This document shows, piece by piece, positions 49,467 to 57,674 of a stretch of DNA of 64,000 nt (position 1 is the first letter of the stretch; every line of letters starts with the position of its first letter). The position numbers were made by a program, and so were the translations under genes. Source of the stretch: Malaciobacter halophilus (GTDB lineage Bacteria; Campylobacterota; Campylobacteria; Campylobacterales; Arcobacteraceae); NCBI RefSeq assembly GCF_002837275.1, contig NZ_NXIF01000008.1, positions 20,694 through 84,693 of the forward strand, read 5' to 3'. The notes beneath the pieces were generated by a model that worked only from the letters and a program-made list of their open reading frames with translations, did no database searches and had not been told where the DNA came from.

Positions 49467-50326
49467 TTCAGGCCATCAAAAGAGAAAATCAATAAAGCTA
49501 TCCAAATAAACATAAAAGTAATAAGCTTATCTGTACTTAAAGCCTCATCATATACAAATACAGCAACTAAAAATGCAACTGTTGGACCTAAATACTGAAT
49601 AAAACCTAAAGCTGTCAAGCTCATTCTAGTTGCAGCTGCATTAAACCATAAAAGAGGTACAACAGTAACTAAACCACTTAAAGATAACATTGCCATATCA
49701 TAAGAGTTTAAACTATTAAATACACTTTGTTCATTTTGTACTAAAAAGTTTAAATATATCAATGCAACTGGCAAAATAACTATTGTTTCTATAAATAATC
49801 CAGGAATTGAAGAGATATCTACTTTTTTTCTTACCATACCATAAAAACCAAATGAAAAAGCCAAAGTTAAAGCAATAAGAGGTATTGTACCAAGTGTTAC
49901 AAGTTGATAAATTACAGCAATAATTGCTAATACAATTGCTACTGCTTGTGCTTTATTTACTCTTTCTTGAAAAATCAAAAATCCCAAAGCAACTGTTACT
50001 AAAGGAGTTATGAAGTATCCTAAACTAGCTTCTACTATTTTATTTACAGATATTGAATAAATAAATGTAAACCAGTTTATTGAGATTAATATAGAAGCAA
50101 AAATCAAGTATCTCATTTTTGAAAGACTTTTAAATATAGGTTTTAATGTATTAAATTGTTTACTAATAAAAAGTAAAAAAATAAGTACAATTACTGAGAA
50201 TACAACTCTATGCGCTAAAATCTCAAATGGAGGAACCATAGTTATTTGTTTATAATACATAGGAGTTAAACCCCAAAAAAGAAAAGCACAAAGTGCATAT
50301 ATTAGTCCTAAATTTTTCTCACTCAT
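49451..50326 (-). CDS. rarD: EamA-family transporter RarD
   Basis: 291 residues, ten membrane helices in two EamA repeats. RarD marks: LIYALCAFLFWGLTPMYYKQ at the start, EILAHRVVFSVIVL, GYFITPLVTVALGFLIFQER, VVPLLWFNAAATRMSLTALG and LGFIQYLGPTVAFLVAVFVY. The natural substrate of RarD is not established (early name: chloramphenicol sensitive). It is monocistronic. Family call is secure, function weak. Confidence 0.92.
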   Translation of the reverse strand: MSEKNLGLIYALCAFLFWGLTPMYYKQITMVPPFEILAHRVVFSVIVLIFLLFISKQFNTLKPIFKSLSKMRYLIFASILISINWFTFIYSISVNKIVEASLGYFITPLVTVALGFLIFQERVNKAQAVAIVLAIIAVIYQLVTLGTIPLIALTLAFSFGFYGMVRKKVDISSIPGLFIETIVILPVALIYLNFLVQNEQSVFNSLNSYDMAMLSLSGLVTVVPLLWFNAAATRMSLTALGFIQYLGPTVAFLVAVFVYDEALSTDKLITFMFIWIALLIFSFDGLKKRRA

Positions 50327-50398
50327 AAAATAACTCTTTTTTATTTTTTGAAACTATATCTAAAAGTGAGAAAAAAAGAACTTATTTCTTAAAAAAAC

Positions 50399-50632
50399 TT
50401 AAGAGTTAAGTAGTTTACTAATCTCCTCTACACTTAATACTTTGCCTGTTGATTTAACTTCTTGATTTATTACTAAAGCTGGAGTACTCATAACTGAATA
50501 CTGCATTATTTTTTCAATATCTTCAACTTTTTCAATTTGTGCAAAAATCTTTTGATTTGCCACTGCTTGTTTTACATTTTCAAAAAGTGCTGTACATTTA
50601 CTACACCCTGTACCTAAAACTTCTATATTCAT
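50399..50632 (-). CDS. Small thioredoxin-fold CxxC protein
   Basis: 77 residues: MNIEVLGTGCSKCTALFENV with a CxxC redox pair (Cys10, Cys13), SVMSTPALVINQEVKSTGKVL with the cis-Pro before ALV. This is the redox-active disulfide protein 2 type, often found next to DUF318 permeases as here (10 bases apart). It may reduce or hand over thiol-bound metalloids. It is the last gene of the ars operon. Confidence 0.88.
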   Translation of the reverse strand: MNIEVLGTGCSKCTALFENVKQAVANQKIFAQIEKVEDIEKIMQYSVMSTPALVINQEVKSTGKVLSVEEISKLLNS

Positions 50633-50642
50633 TATTTCTCCT

Positions 50643-51599
50643 TTATATTAAATAATTAAAAATATATCCAACTAATAAAATAGCTACTGTAACTATTAAA
50701 AAGAAAATTGTAATCAGTTTTATTGATAAAACTCTTTTTAATATCATAGCTTCTGGTAAACTTAGTGCAACAACTGCCATCATAAAAGATAAAGCTGTTC
50801 CTAAAAGCATACCCTTTGAAGTAAGAACCTCAATTAATGGTAACATTCCAGCTGCACTTGAATACATAGGAACTCCCATAATCACAGCTAATATTGGAGT
50901 GTACCAAGCATCTGTACCAGCATACTTAACAATTGTATCAGATGGTATATACCCATGTATAAAAGCTCCTATTGCAATACCTACAATTACATATAAATAT
51001 ATTTTTTTAAATATATCTTTTGTTGCTTCATAAGCTTCAAGCAATCTTTGTTTTAATAAAATTTTTTCATTAAAAGAAGAACAACACTTTGTTGGTTTTA
51101 TATCTATTAAAACCTCTTTTTCTAAATTCAATGAGCCAATAATCAATCCAGCAACAATTGCAATTAATAAAGCACAAAAAATATATATAAGTGTTATTTT
51201 TGTTCCAAATAAAGAAAAAAGAAGTGCAATTACAACTGCATCACTAAGTGGTGCTGAAATTAGATATGAAAAAGTCACTCCTAAAGGTATTCTAGCTTGC
51301 AAAAATCCTAAAAACAAAGGAATTGCACTACAAGAACAAAAAGGAGTAAGCATTCCAAAAAAAGCTGCAAAAATATGTCCAATAACTCTATTTTTACCAC
51401 TTAAATAATCTCTTACTTTTTCTATTGGAAAATAGCTTCTAAAAAAAGTCACAATATATATAATTAAAATTAGTAATATAAAAATCTTTACTGTATCATA
51501 AATAAAAAAATGCAAAGCAGTTGCTAAATGCTCTTTTTTATCCAGATTCAAAAAAGAGTACACAAATAAATCTACAAACTTTTCCCAATAATTAAACAT
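50643..51599 (-). CDS. arsP: ArsP-like permease (DUF318)
   Basis: 318 residues, about eight membrane helices. The conserved motif TPFCSCSAIPLFLGFLQARI with paired cysteines and the later GVPMYSSAAGMLPLIEVLT mark the DUF318/ArsP permease family. In C. jejuni ArsP exports trivalent organoarsenicals. Its place between arsC and the CxxC protein in an ars operon fits, but family members also have other roles, so substrate is inferred. A cysteine cluster in the loop (TKCCSSFNEK) could bind metal. It overlaps arsC by 8 bases. Confidence 0.82.
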   Translation of the reverse strand: MFNYWEKFVDLFVYSFLNLDKKEHLATALHFFIYDTVKIFILLILIIYIVTFFRSYFPIEKVRDYLSGKNRVIGHIFAAFFGMLTPFCSCSAIPLFLGFLQARIPLGVTFSYLISAPLSDAVVIALLFSLFGTKITLIYIFCALLIAIVAGLIIGSLNLEKEVLIDIKPTKCCSSFNEKILLKQRLLEAYEATKDIFKKIYLYVIVGIAIGAFIHGYIPSDTIVKYAGTDAWYTPILAVIMGVPMYSSAAGMLPLIEVLTSKGMLLGTALSFMMAVVALSLPEAMILKRVLSIKLITIFFLIVTVAILLVGYIFNYLI

Positions 51600-51993
51600 C
51601 TAACTCTTCTTTTATTTTTGGTAATAAAATCTTTTTTATTTCATCATAAGTTTTAACAAAAGCTTCAAAATCTTTTTTGTCTGGGTCTTCAAAACCTACA
51701 TGAAGTTTTTTAACTGCTTTTGGAAACATAGGACAAGTCTCTTTTGCATGGTCACATACAGTAACGACTAAATCAAACTCTTCATGTATTACTGCATCTA
51801 ATGTTTTACTATGATAAGAATCTTTCCAAATTCTTTTTTGTTCTAATAGTTTTTTTGCATTACTATTTACCTTACCACTAGCTTTTACTCCAGAGCTTTT
51901 AGCTTGAACACCATTTAGTTTTGCATTTATCAAAGCCTCTGCCATAATACTTCTACATGAATTTCCTGTACATAAAATCAATACTTTTTTCAT
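51592..51993 (-). CDS. arsC: Arsenate reductase (low-molecular-weight phosphatase type)
   Basis: 133 residues. LILCTGNSCRSIMAEAL is the phosphatase P-loop with catalytic Cys; CDHAKETCPMFP has the two further cysteines used in the disulfide cascade of thioredoxin-linked ArsC. It turns arsenate into arsenite, which the pumps export. It follows arsB by 9 bases. Confidence 0.94.
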   Translation of the reverse strand: MKKVLILCTGNSCRSIMAEALINAKLNGVQAKSSGVKASGKVNSNAKKLLEQKRIWKDSYHSKTLDAVIHEEFDLVVTVCDHAKETCPMFPKAVKKLHVGFEDPDKKDFEAFVKTYDEIKKILLPKIKEELDV

Positions 51994-52002
51994 TTTTTTC
52001 CT

Positions 52003-53253
52003 TTATAAACTAAGTAGTACTATAAAAAGTACGGGTGGAGTTATTATTAATCCAAATTTACTATATTGCCAAAACGATATTTCTACTCCTTTTTTAGCTA
52101 ACACATGTAACCAAAGTAGCGTAGCTAAACTACCAAAAGGAGTCATTTTAGGCCCAAGATTACATCCAATAATATTTGCATAAGCTAAAGCCTCATTTGG
52201 AATATCTTTTAAAGCAATATCCATTATCATAACTGTTGGCATGTTATTCATAATTGCACTTAAAAAAGCACTAATAAATCCAGTTGATATAATTGCAACT
52301 GTATCTCCTTTTAAAACTAAATCTTCCAATATCAAAGTTAAATAATCAGTTAATCCTGCATTTTTTAATCCATAAACAACTATATATAAACCTATACTAA
52401 ACCATACAATTTGCCATGGAGCTTCTTTTATAATTTTTATAGGCTTTACTGTTTTAAATAAAGTTGCAATCCATAAAAAGACAACTCCTCCACCAAGGGC
52501 GAATACAGAAACAGGAAGTTTATAAATATCTCCTATGAAATATCCAATTAATAAAAGTACTAAAAATATCCATGATATATAAAATAATTTCTTATTCTTA
52601 ATTACACTACTTGGTTCTTTTAATAAACTAATATCTACTTTTTTAGGTATATCTTTTCTTAAAAGAAGCCATAAAAAAAAGATTGAAGCTAAAGTACTTA
52701 CAATATAAGGAATTATCATATTAGAAAGATATGTCATAAAACCAATATTAAAATAGTTTGCTGTTACAATATTTGTAAGATTCGAAAAAACAAAAGGTAA
52801 AGAAGCACTATCACTTATAAAACCTCCTGCTAATAAAAAAGCAATTATAGTTTTAATATTTAGTTTTAATATTCTCATTTTAGCTAATAAAATTGGAGTC
52901 AATATAAGAGCTGCCCCATCATTTGCAAAGAGTGCAGATACAAAACTTCCTAATAAAATTGAATAAATAAACATCTTCAAACCACTTGCATTTGAAAGTT
53001 TTGCCATTTTTAAAGCGCACCATTCAAAAAAGCCAATTTCATCTAAAACCATTGAAAGAATTATTATTCCTATAAATGATAAAGTTGCATCCCAAACAAT
53101 ACTTGTAACAATAAAAACATCATCAAAATTTACAACTTTCAAAATTAAAGCTACAACTGCTCCTAAAATAGCAGTTGTACCAATTTGTAAACCCTTTGGT
53201 TGAGTAATTATTAAAATTAAAGTTATTATAAATAGACTACTTGCTAATAACAT
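52003..53253 (-). CDS. arsB: Arsenite efflux pump ArsB
   Basis: 416 residues, about eleven helices, ion-transporter superfamily with the ArsB pattern (VWDATLSFIGIIILSMVLDE, FANDGAALILTPILLAKM, SDSASLPFVFSNLTNIVTA, IMNNMPTVMIM, GCNLGPKMTPFGSLATLLW). It exports arsenite/antimonite across the inner membrane, with or without an ATPase; no arsA is seen. It is first in arsB-arsC-arsP-redoxin. An ArsR-type operator lies 18-41 bases before the ATG. Confidence 0.94.
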   Translation of the reverse strand: MLLASSLFIITLILIITQPKGLQIGTTAILGAVVALILKVVNFDDVFIVTSIVWDATLSFIGIIILSMVLDEIGFFEWCALKMAKLSNASGLKMFIYSILLGSFVSALFANDGAALILTPILLAKMRILKLNIKTIIAFLLAGGFISDSASLPFVFSNLTNIVTANYFNIGFMTYLSNMIIPYIVSTLASIFFLWLLLRKDIPKKVDISLLKEPSSVIKNKKLFYISWIFLVLLLIGYFIGDIYKLPVSVFALGGGVVFLWIATLFKTVKPIKIIKEAPWQIVWFSIGLYIVVYGLKNAGLTDYLTLILEDLVLKGDTVAIISTGFISAFLSAIMNNMPTVMIMDIALKDIPNEALAYANIIGCNLGPKMTPFGSLATLLWLHVLAKKGVEISFWQYSKFGLIITPPVLFIVLLSL

Positions 53254-53270
53254 TCCAACTCCAAATATTT

Positions 53271-53294
53271 ATATATCAAGATATATTGATATAT
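53271..53294. promoter_or_regulatory. ArsR-type operator upstream of arsB
   Basis: ATATATCAA - 6 bases - TTGATATAT, a 9-bp inverted repeat with the ATCAA-N6-TTGAT core known from ArsR operators. The same element, in the opposite orientation, is at 54023-54046. Confidence 0.85.
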
Positions 53295-53307
53295 TAAAAA
53301 TAAAAAA

Positions 53308-53326
53308 AAGAGTATCTAATACTCTT
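53308..53326 (-). terminator. Terminator after the cyclotransferase-like gene
   Basis: An 8-bp stem (53308-53315 with 53319-53326), 3-base loop; minus strand continues with a T run of seven or more. It separates the arsR operon from the arsB promoter. Confidence 0.85.
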
Positions 53327-53666
53327 CCTCTTCTATCTCATCTTTTAATACATATATATATGTATCAACCTCTAATTCATCATACCTTTCAACGGTAACC
53401 TGTTGTCTTACAAACTCTGCACCCTCAAACTCATCAAGATAATCCCAATTATTTATAAGATTACTTGAATAAAACAAAAAGCCATGAACAGTATCTTCTG
53501 CCGTATCTAATCTTATTCCAGGGTATCCCATCCCTGCACTCCAGCCTGCATCTATTAATTTTCCTTTAACAGTTGCAGGTACAAACTTTCCCACAATATT
53601 CTCTAACACATGACCATTTGGACAGTTTGGCATAAGTGTTCCATAAACAAAAAGTGTTTCTGTCAT
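53316..53666 (-). CDS. Gamma-glutamylcyclotransferase-like (AIG2/GGCT) protein
   Basis: 116 residues. ETLFVYGTLM with the YGTL motif and YLDEFEGAEFVRQQV with the catalytic Glu are the marks of the GGCT/AIG2 fold, which cleaves gamma-glutamyl peptides to 5-oxoproline. It starts 5 bases after the arsR stop, so it is part of the arsR operon and probably arsenic-induced. The acidic tail (DEIEEEEY) is short. Substrate unknown; a glutathione-like thiol peptide is one option. Confidence 0.85.
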   Translation of the reverse strand: MTETLFVYGTLMPNCPNGHVLENIVGKFVPATVKGKLIDAGWSAGMGYPGIRLDTAEDTVHGFLFYSSNLINNWDYLDEFEGAEFVRQQVTVERYDELEVDTYIYVLKDEIEEEEY

Positions 53667-53671
53667 TAAAG

Positions 53672-53983
53672 CTAATCCTTTTCACAACTCTTTTTTAAAG
53701 TTGGCAACTGCATATCTAAATGCATAATCTCTTTTATACATGAGAGTCTAAACTCATCTAAGGGCATTCTAATACTATAATAAGCCCATCTACCTTCTCT
53801 TTTAACTTTTAAAAATCCACCCTCTTTTAATATTTTTAGATGTCTTGAAAGTCTTGATTGAATCATATTAAAAGAGTTCTCTAAATCACACACACAACAA
53901 GAGCCATGAATATTTATAAACTTTAAAAGTTTTACTCTTGTTTCATCATTTAAAGAAGAAATAGTTTTTAAAAAAATATCCAT
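53672..53983 (-). CDS. arsR: ArsR-family metalloregulator
   Basis: 103 residues from ATG 53983, which has AAGAGAG upstream (the frame runs back to 54031, into the operator). Winged helix: SSLNDETRVKLLKFI, IQSRLSRHLKILKEGGFLKV, REGRWAYYS. The As(III)-binding cysteines are in GSCCVCDLE (the CVC type at the recognition-helix side). It represses its targets until arsenite binds. Expected targets are the operators at 54023 and 53271. Confidence 0.94.
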   Translation of the reverse strand: MDIFLKTISSLNDETRVKLLKFINIHGSCCVCDLENSFNMIQSRLSRHLKILKEGGFLKVKREGRWAYYSIRMPLDEFRLSCIKEIMHLDMQLPTLKKSCEKD

Positions 53984-54022
53984 CTGCTCTCTTTTTATTG
54001 AAAGTATATCATAGATTTTTAA

Positions 54023-54046
54023 ATATATCAATATATCTTGATATAT
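54023..54046. promoter_or_regulatory. ArsR-type operator upstream of arsR
   Basis: ATATATCAA - TATATC - TTGATATAT: the reverse complement of the element before arsB, 40 bases ahead of the arsR ATG. It implies autoregulation. Confidence 0.85.
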
Positions 54047-54050
54047 TTAT

Positions 54051-55121
54051 CTATTTTTTACTTTTATATTTTCTCTCTTGTACCATCATCTTACCTTGTA
54101 CAACTCTGTTTCTATTTTTTGCAAAAACTTGCATATCTTCTACTTCATCCATCTCATCAACTATTTCTACACCTAAAAGTGCTTCAATAACATCTTCTAA
54201 AGTTACAATACCACTTGTTTGTCCATATCCATCATAAACAACAAAAAGATGAGTTTTTCTTTTTACAAATAAATCAATCAAATTAGATACAGGTATGTTT
54301 TCTGATACTTTGTAAACATCCATTGCAATATCTTTTACTTTCTTATCATCTCTATCTTCAATACTCTCTTCTAAAATTGCTTGGTTTAATACAATCCCTA
54401 CAATATCATCAATAGTATCTTTATAAACAGGTATTCTTGAAAAAATATAGATTTTATCACTATCAACTGCATCTTTAATTGTTGTATTCTCATCAAGAGC
54501 AAAAACTACACTTCTAGGAGTCATAACATCTTTTGCTTTTACATTCTTTAATCTAAATAAATTTGCAATTAAATTACTCTCTTTTGAAAGAATTGAACCT
54601 TCTTTTTCTCCCATTGCAACAATTGCCATAATTTCATCTCGAGAAACATTATTTTTATTCTCTTTATTTTTTGAAATATAATCTGTAATAAATGTTGAAA
54701 TCCAAACTAAAGGATAAGATACTTTTATCAAAAATGAGATTATATATGCTGATGGAATTAAAAGTTTTTTCCAATAAATTGCACCTATTGTTTTAGGAAT
54801 AATCTCTGAAAAGTATAAAATCATTAATGTTAAAACAAAAGCTATAAGTGTTTGCCACTCTTCACCAAAAAGATTTTGAGCTTGTGCTCCAACTCCTGCT
54901 GCACCCATTGTGTGTGCAAATGTATTTAAAATCAATATTGAAGATATAGGTTTATCAATATTTGATTTTAACTCTCTTAAAATACCAATTGCATTTGACT
55001 CACTCTTTTTTGCAAGTGACTCTATATAACTACTAGTACTTGAAAGTAAAACTGCTTCTAAAACAGAACATAAAAACGAAACTAATATTGCTATTAGTAA
55101 ATATACAATAAGAAGGGTCAT
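54051..55121 (-). CDS. CNNM/CorC-type membrane protein with CBS domains
   Basis: 356 residues: a DUF21/CNNM membrane part (1-180, three to four helices; ILILNTFAHTMGAAGVGAQA), then a CBS pair (about 190-330; KDVMTPRSVVFALDEN, RKTHLFVVYDGYGQTSGIVT, EDVIEALLG). The usual C-terminal CorC_HlyC domain is missing. Members move or regulate Mg2+, Na+ or other cations. The ATG is in a hairpin with its ribosome-binding site (see the RNA feature). Not co-transcribed with arsR. Confidence 0.88.
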   Translation of the reverse strand: MTLLIVYLLIAILVSFLCSVLEAVLLSSTSSYIESLAKKSESNAIGILRELKSNIDKPISSILILNTFAHTMGAAGVGAQAQNLFGEEWQTLIAFVLTLMILYFSEIIPKTIGAIYWKKLLIPSAYIISFLIKVSYPLVWISTFITDYISKNKENKNNVSRDEIMAIVAMGEKEGSILSKESNLIANLFRLKNVKAKDVMTPRSVVFALDENTTIKDAVDSDKIYIFSRIPVYKDTIDDIVGIVLNQAILEESIEDRDDKKVKDIAMDVYKVSENIPVSNLIDLFVKRKTHLFVVYDGYGQTSGIVTLEDVIEALLGVEIVDEMDEVEDMQVFAKNRNRVVQGKMMVQERKYKSKK

Positions 55122-55158
55122 TTTACCCTACTTTTTGTACTCTCGCTGGGTTCGTACA
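55114..55158 (-). promoter_or_regulatory. Possible pseudoknot leader masking the ribosome-binding site of the CNNM gene
   Basis: Minus strand. UGUAC (55154-55158) pairs with GUACA (55136-55140); ACCC in its loop (55148-55151) can pair with GGGU of the ribosome-binding site (55125-55128), which makes an H-type pseudoknot with an A-rich joint. The same AGGGU can also pair with ACCCU just after the ATG (55114-55118). The element has higher GC than its surroundings. No known riboswitch class fits exactly. Prediction only. Confidence 0.4.
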
Positions 55159-55168
55159 TCTCTTTTCC

Positions 55169-55208
55169 TAAATAAAATTTTATTTATAAGAATACTATAT
55201 ATATAGTA
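55169..55208. repeat. Two short perfect palindromes in the lrgB-CNNM gap
   Basis: An 18-bp perfect palindrome (55169-55186) and a 16-bp perfect palindrome (55193-55208), both only A/T apart from one central C/G pair in the second. They lie after lrgB and before the CNNM leader and can be parts of the lrgB terminator or the CNNM promoter. Confidence 0.6.
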
Positions 55209-55229
55209 AAAAATTAATAACTTTTTATC

Positions 55230-55943
55230 CTATTTGAAAAAAGATATAGCAATTGGCAAAAAAATTGCTGTAAAAATTCCACTAAGTCCCATAGCAAGAG
55301 CAGAAAATGCAGCAGCTTTTTGTCCAATCTCAATAGCTCTTGCAGTTCCTATTCCATGAGAAATCAAACCAAGTGCAAACCCTTTTGAAGTTTCATGCTT
55401 AATTTTTGCAAATTTAAAAATTATTGTTCCTAAAAGTGCTCCTATGATTCCTGTAATAATTACAAAACCAACTGCTAAAGAAGGAATTGCTCCTATTTGT
55501 TGTGAAGTTATTATAGCAATAGGTGCAGTAATTGATTTTGTTGTCATAGATAAAATTGTTGCAAGTTTTGCATCTAACAACCAAAGGAAACAAACAGCAA
55601 TTACAATAGAAAAAATCCCTGCAATAATTAAAGTAACTAAAATAGGAATAAATAGCGTTTTTATATATTTTAAGTTATTAAATAATGGAAGTGCCAATGC
55701 AACTGTTGCAGGTCCTAAAAAAAAGTGAATTATCTTAACTCCTTCAAAATACTCTTTATATGAAGTATTTGTAAAAATAATTACACTCATAATAATTGCA
55801 TAAGCAACTATAATTGGTTGTAAAAGTGTATTTTTATTAGTTTTTTCATATACAATAATACCAATTTTAAATGAAGCTAAAGTCAAAATCAACCATGTTA
55901 ATGGTGTAGTATGAATGTACTGTATTACTGCATCAAAATTCAT
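55230..55943 (-). CDS. lrgB: LrgB-family membrane protein
   Basis: 237 residues, about eight helices. FLGPATVALALPLFNNLKYI, KSITAPIAIITSQQIGAIPS and GFALGLISHGIGTARAIEIG are LrgB signatures. With LrgA it forms a membrane system once linked to murein hydrolase control and more recently to uptake of small organic acids such as pyruvate or glycolate in some bacteria. It overlaps lrgA by 11 bases. Confidence 0.93.
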   Translation of the reverse strand: MNFDAVIQYIHTTPLTWLILTLASFKIGIIVYEKTNKNTLLQPIIVAYAIIMSVIIFTNTSYKEYFEGVKIIHFFLGPATVALALPLFNNLKYIKTLFIPILVTLIIAGIFSIVIAVCFLWLLDAKLATILSMTTKSITAPIAIITSQQIGAIPSLAVGFVIITGIIGALLGTIIFKFAKIKHETSKGFALGLISHGIGTARAIEIGQKAAAFSALAMGLSGIFTAIFLPIAISFFK

Positions 55944-56286
55944 TTTTGCCTCTTCTTTCTGTTAAAATATCCATTAGTTTTGCACTTACAAATAAAGCAA
56001 TTATTGTTCCAAACACCAATGAAATTAAAATTGCCCAAAACTCTTTTTGCAATATATCTACTTGTGTAATAATTCCCATAGCTGCTGGAATAAAAAGCAT
56101 TGGAAGGTACCTTAAATGAATAAATACTGCATTATCTAAACTTTTAAAGCTACTTTTTCTTATCATTAAAAACAACAATAAAAGTATCATTCCTATCACA
56201 GGACCTGGAACTAATAAAGAAAAAAGTTTTGTTATGCACTCCCCTAAAAATTGAAATAGTAATAAAACAATAATCCCTTTTAACAT
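55933..56286 (-). CDS. lrgA: LrgA/CidA-family holin-like protein
   Basis: 117 residues, four helices, with LVPGPVIGMILLLLFLM and LFIPAAMGIITQVDIL as family marks. It starts with a good ribosome-binding site (AAGGA) and a TATAAT box at 56310-56315. The operon lrgAB is divergent from the YheO-type regulator gene, which probably controls it. Confidence 0.93.
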   Translation of the reverse strand: MLKGIIVLLLFQFLGECITKLFSLLVPGPVIGMILLLLFLMIRKSSFKSLDNAVFIHLRYLPMLFIPAAMGIITQVDILQKEFWAILISLVFGTIIALFVSAKLMDILTERRGKNEF

Positions 56287-56309
56287 CTCTCATCCTTTTA
56301 AAAAATAAA

Positions 56310-56315
56310 ATTATA
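56310..56315 (-). promoter_or_regulatory. -10 box for lrgAB
   Basis: Minus strand reads AAAAAAGTATAATTTTA: consensus TATAAT with 23 bases to the lrgA ATG. Confidence 0.6.
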
Positions 56316-56380
56316 CTTTTTTATATACATTTTGTCAATTTAATATGATTTTATAGACTTTTTGTATTTTAAGCCTATTT

Positions 56381-56386
56381 TATAGT
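56381..56386 (+). promoter_or_regulatory. -10 box for the YheO-type regulator (possibly leaderless)
   Basis: TTTTATAGTATCATTTATTATG: TATAGT 10 bases before the ATG, with no ribosome-binding site between. A shift to TAGTAT would give 8 bases. Confidence 0.4.
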
Positions 56387-56396
56387 ATCATTTATT

Positions 56397-57002
56397 ATGA
56401 ATAAAATATTAGCTACACACAAAACAACTTGCGATGCAATTGCAAAACTTTTTTATCCAAATGTAGAAGTAGCACTTCATGATATAAAAGAAGAAAAACT
56501 AGTACATATAAGTAATGCTTTTTCAAAAAGAGAAGTGGGAGATAAGATGTTAAATGATGTTAAAGACATCAAAACACTAAAATCAGATATTGTAGGCCCA
56601 TATGAAAAAGTAAACTTAGATGGTAAAAAATTAAAAACAGTTTCATCAATAATAAGAGATGAAAACAATCAAATTATTGGAATTATGTGTATAAATTTTA
56701 AAATAGAAGTATTTGAAGAGATTTTTAACTCTTTGAAAAGTTTTATAAACCTTGAAGATAGTACAAAAAAACCAAATCTTCTATTTTCACAAGATTGGAA
56801 AAGTCATACAAACAGTATAATAAACAATTATTTAAAAAGATGTGATAAAAAAATAGCTGAACTTAAAACAAAAGAGAAAAAAGAGTTAATCATTTATTTA
56901 AATAAAGAAGGAATATTTTCAATTAGAAATGTAGTATCTTATTTATGTGAGATTTTAAATATCTCAAGGGCAACTATTTATAAGTGGCTAAAAGAGGTTT
57001 AA
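56397..57002 (+). CDS. YheO-type PAS/helix-turn-helix regulator
   Basis: 201 residues. The N-terminal YheO-like PAS domain (about 1-115; LFYPNVEVALHDIKEEKLVH, IVGPYEKVNLDGKKLKTVSS, IIGIMCINFKIEVFE) is followed by a C-terminal HTH (about 155-200; LIIYLNKEGIFSIRNVVSYL, LNISRATIYKWLKEV), the layout of DauR-like regulators. It lies divergent from lrgAB with 110 bases between, so lrgAB is the likely target. Ligand unknown. The C-terminus is convergent with the response regulator gene. Confidence 0.88.
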   Translation: MNKILATHKTTCDAIAKLFYPNVEVALHDIKEEKLVHISNAFSKREVGDKMLNDVKDIKTLKSDIVGPYEKVNLDGKKLKTVSSIIRDENNQIIGIMCINFKIEVFEEIFNSLKSFINLEDSTKKPNLLFSQDWKSHTNSIINNYLKRCDKKIAELKTKEKKELIIYLNKEGIFSIRNVVSYLCEILNISRATIYKWLKEV

Positions 57003-57008
57003 ACTCTT

Positions 57009-57674
57009 TTAGCCTTCAATTAATTTTACTTCATTTACATCTAAAGAGTATCCTAAACCTTTTACAATTTTAATTGATTCTTCTGGTATTTTTTTTCTCA
57101 ATCTTTTTACTAAAGCTCTAATATTTATAAGAGTAGTTGGTTCACCTTCCCAAACATACTCCTCAATCTCATCAAAACTAAATACTCTATTAATATCTCT
57201 TCCTAATAGTTCTAAAAATAGTATCTCTTTTTTTGCAAGTTTTATATCTTGTCCATCTTTTATTAAAGAGTGTTTAGTATAATCAAAAACTCCATTATCT
57301 TTAAATTTTAATAGTTTTGGTTCATTGTGACAAAGTTTTTTAATTTTGTGAATCAATTCATACATAAAAAAAGGTTTTTTTAAATAATCATCACATCCCA
57401 TTTCATAAGAAGTTTGTATCTTTTCTAATTCATAATTTGAACTAATTATAATAACAGGAACTGTTAAATTACATAATCTAAAAGACTCTAATACTGAAAT
57501 CCCATCTAAAGAAGGAACATTTATATCTAAAACCAAACAGTTATATCCATTTGCACAATTATCTAAGGCATCTTCCCCATCTGTGAATATATCAACAACA
57601 TAACTCTCATTTTTAAGTGCATTTGCTATTAAAGTTGCTAGTCTTTCATTATCTTCTAGCAATAATATTTTCAT
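57009..57674 (-). CDS. OmpR-family response regulator
   Basis: 221 residues: receiver with E7/D8 pocket, Asp50 in CLVLDINVPSLDG, Lys in DDYLKKPFFMY; winged helix C-terminal (about 128-218; LAKKEILFLELLG, INIRALVKRLRKK, GLGYSLDV). Its start overlaps the kinase gene by 26 bases. Targets are unknown; no effector genes lie directly downstream. Confidence 0.93.
   Translation of the reverse strand: MKILLLEDNERLATLIANALKNESYVVDIFTDGEDALDNCANGYNCLVLDINVPSLDGISVLESFRLCNLTVPVIIISSNYELEKIQTSYEMGCDDYLKKPFFMYELIHKIKKLCHNEPKLLKFKDNGVFDYTKHSLIKDGQDIKLAKKEILFLELLGRDINRVFSFDEIEEYVWEGEPTTLINIRALVKRLRKKIPEESIKIVKGLGYSLDVNEVKLIEG

Noticed and set aside
55141..55158. tRNA-like piece (GGGTTCGTAC) in the CNNM leader
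   Set aside because: Only a T-arm-like string is present; no acceptor, D or anticodon arm can be built around it.
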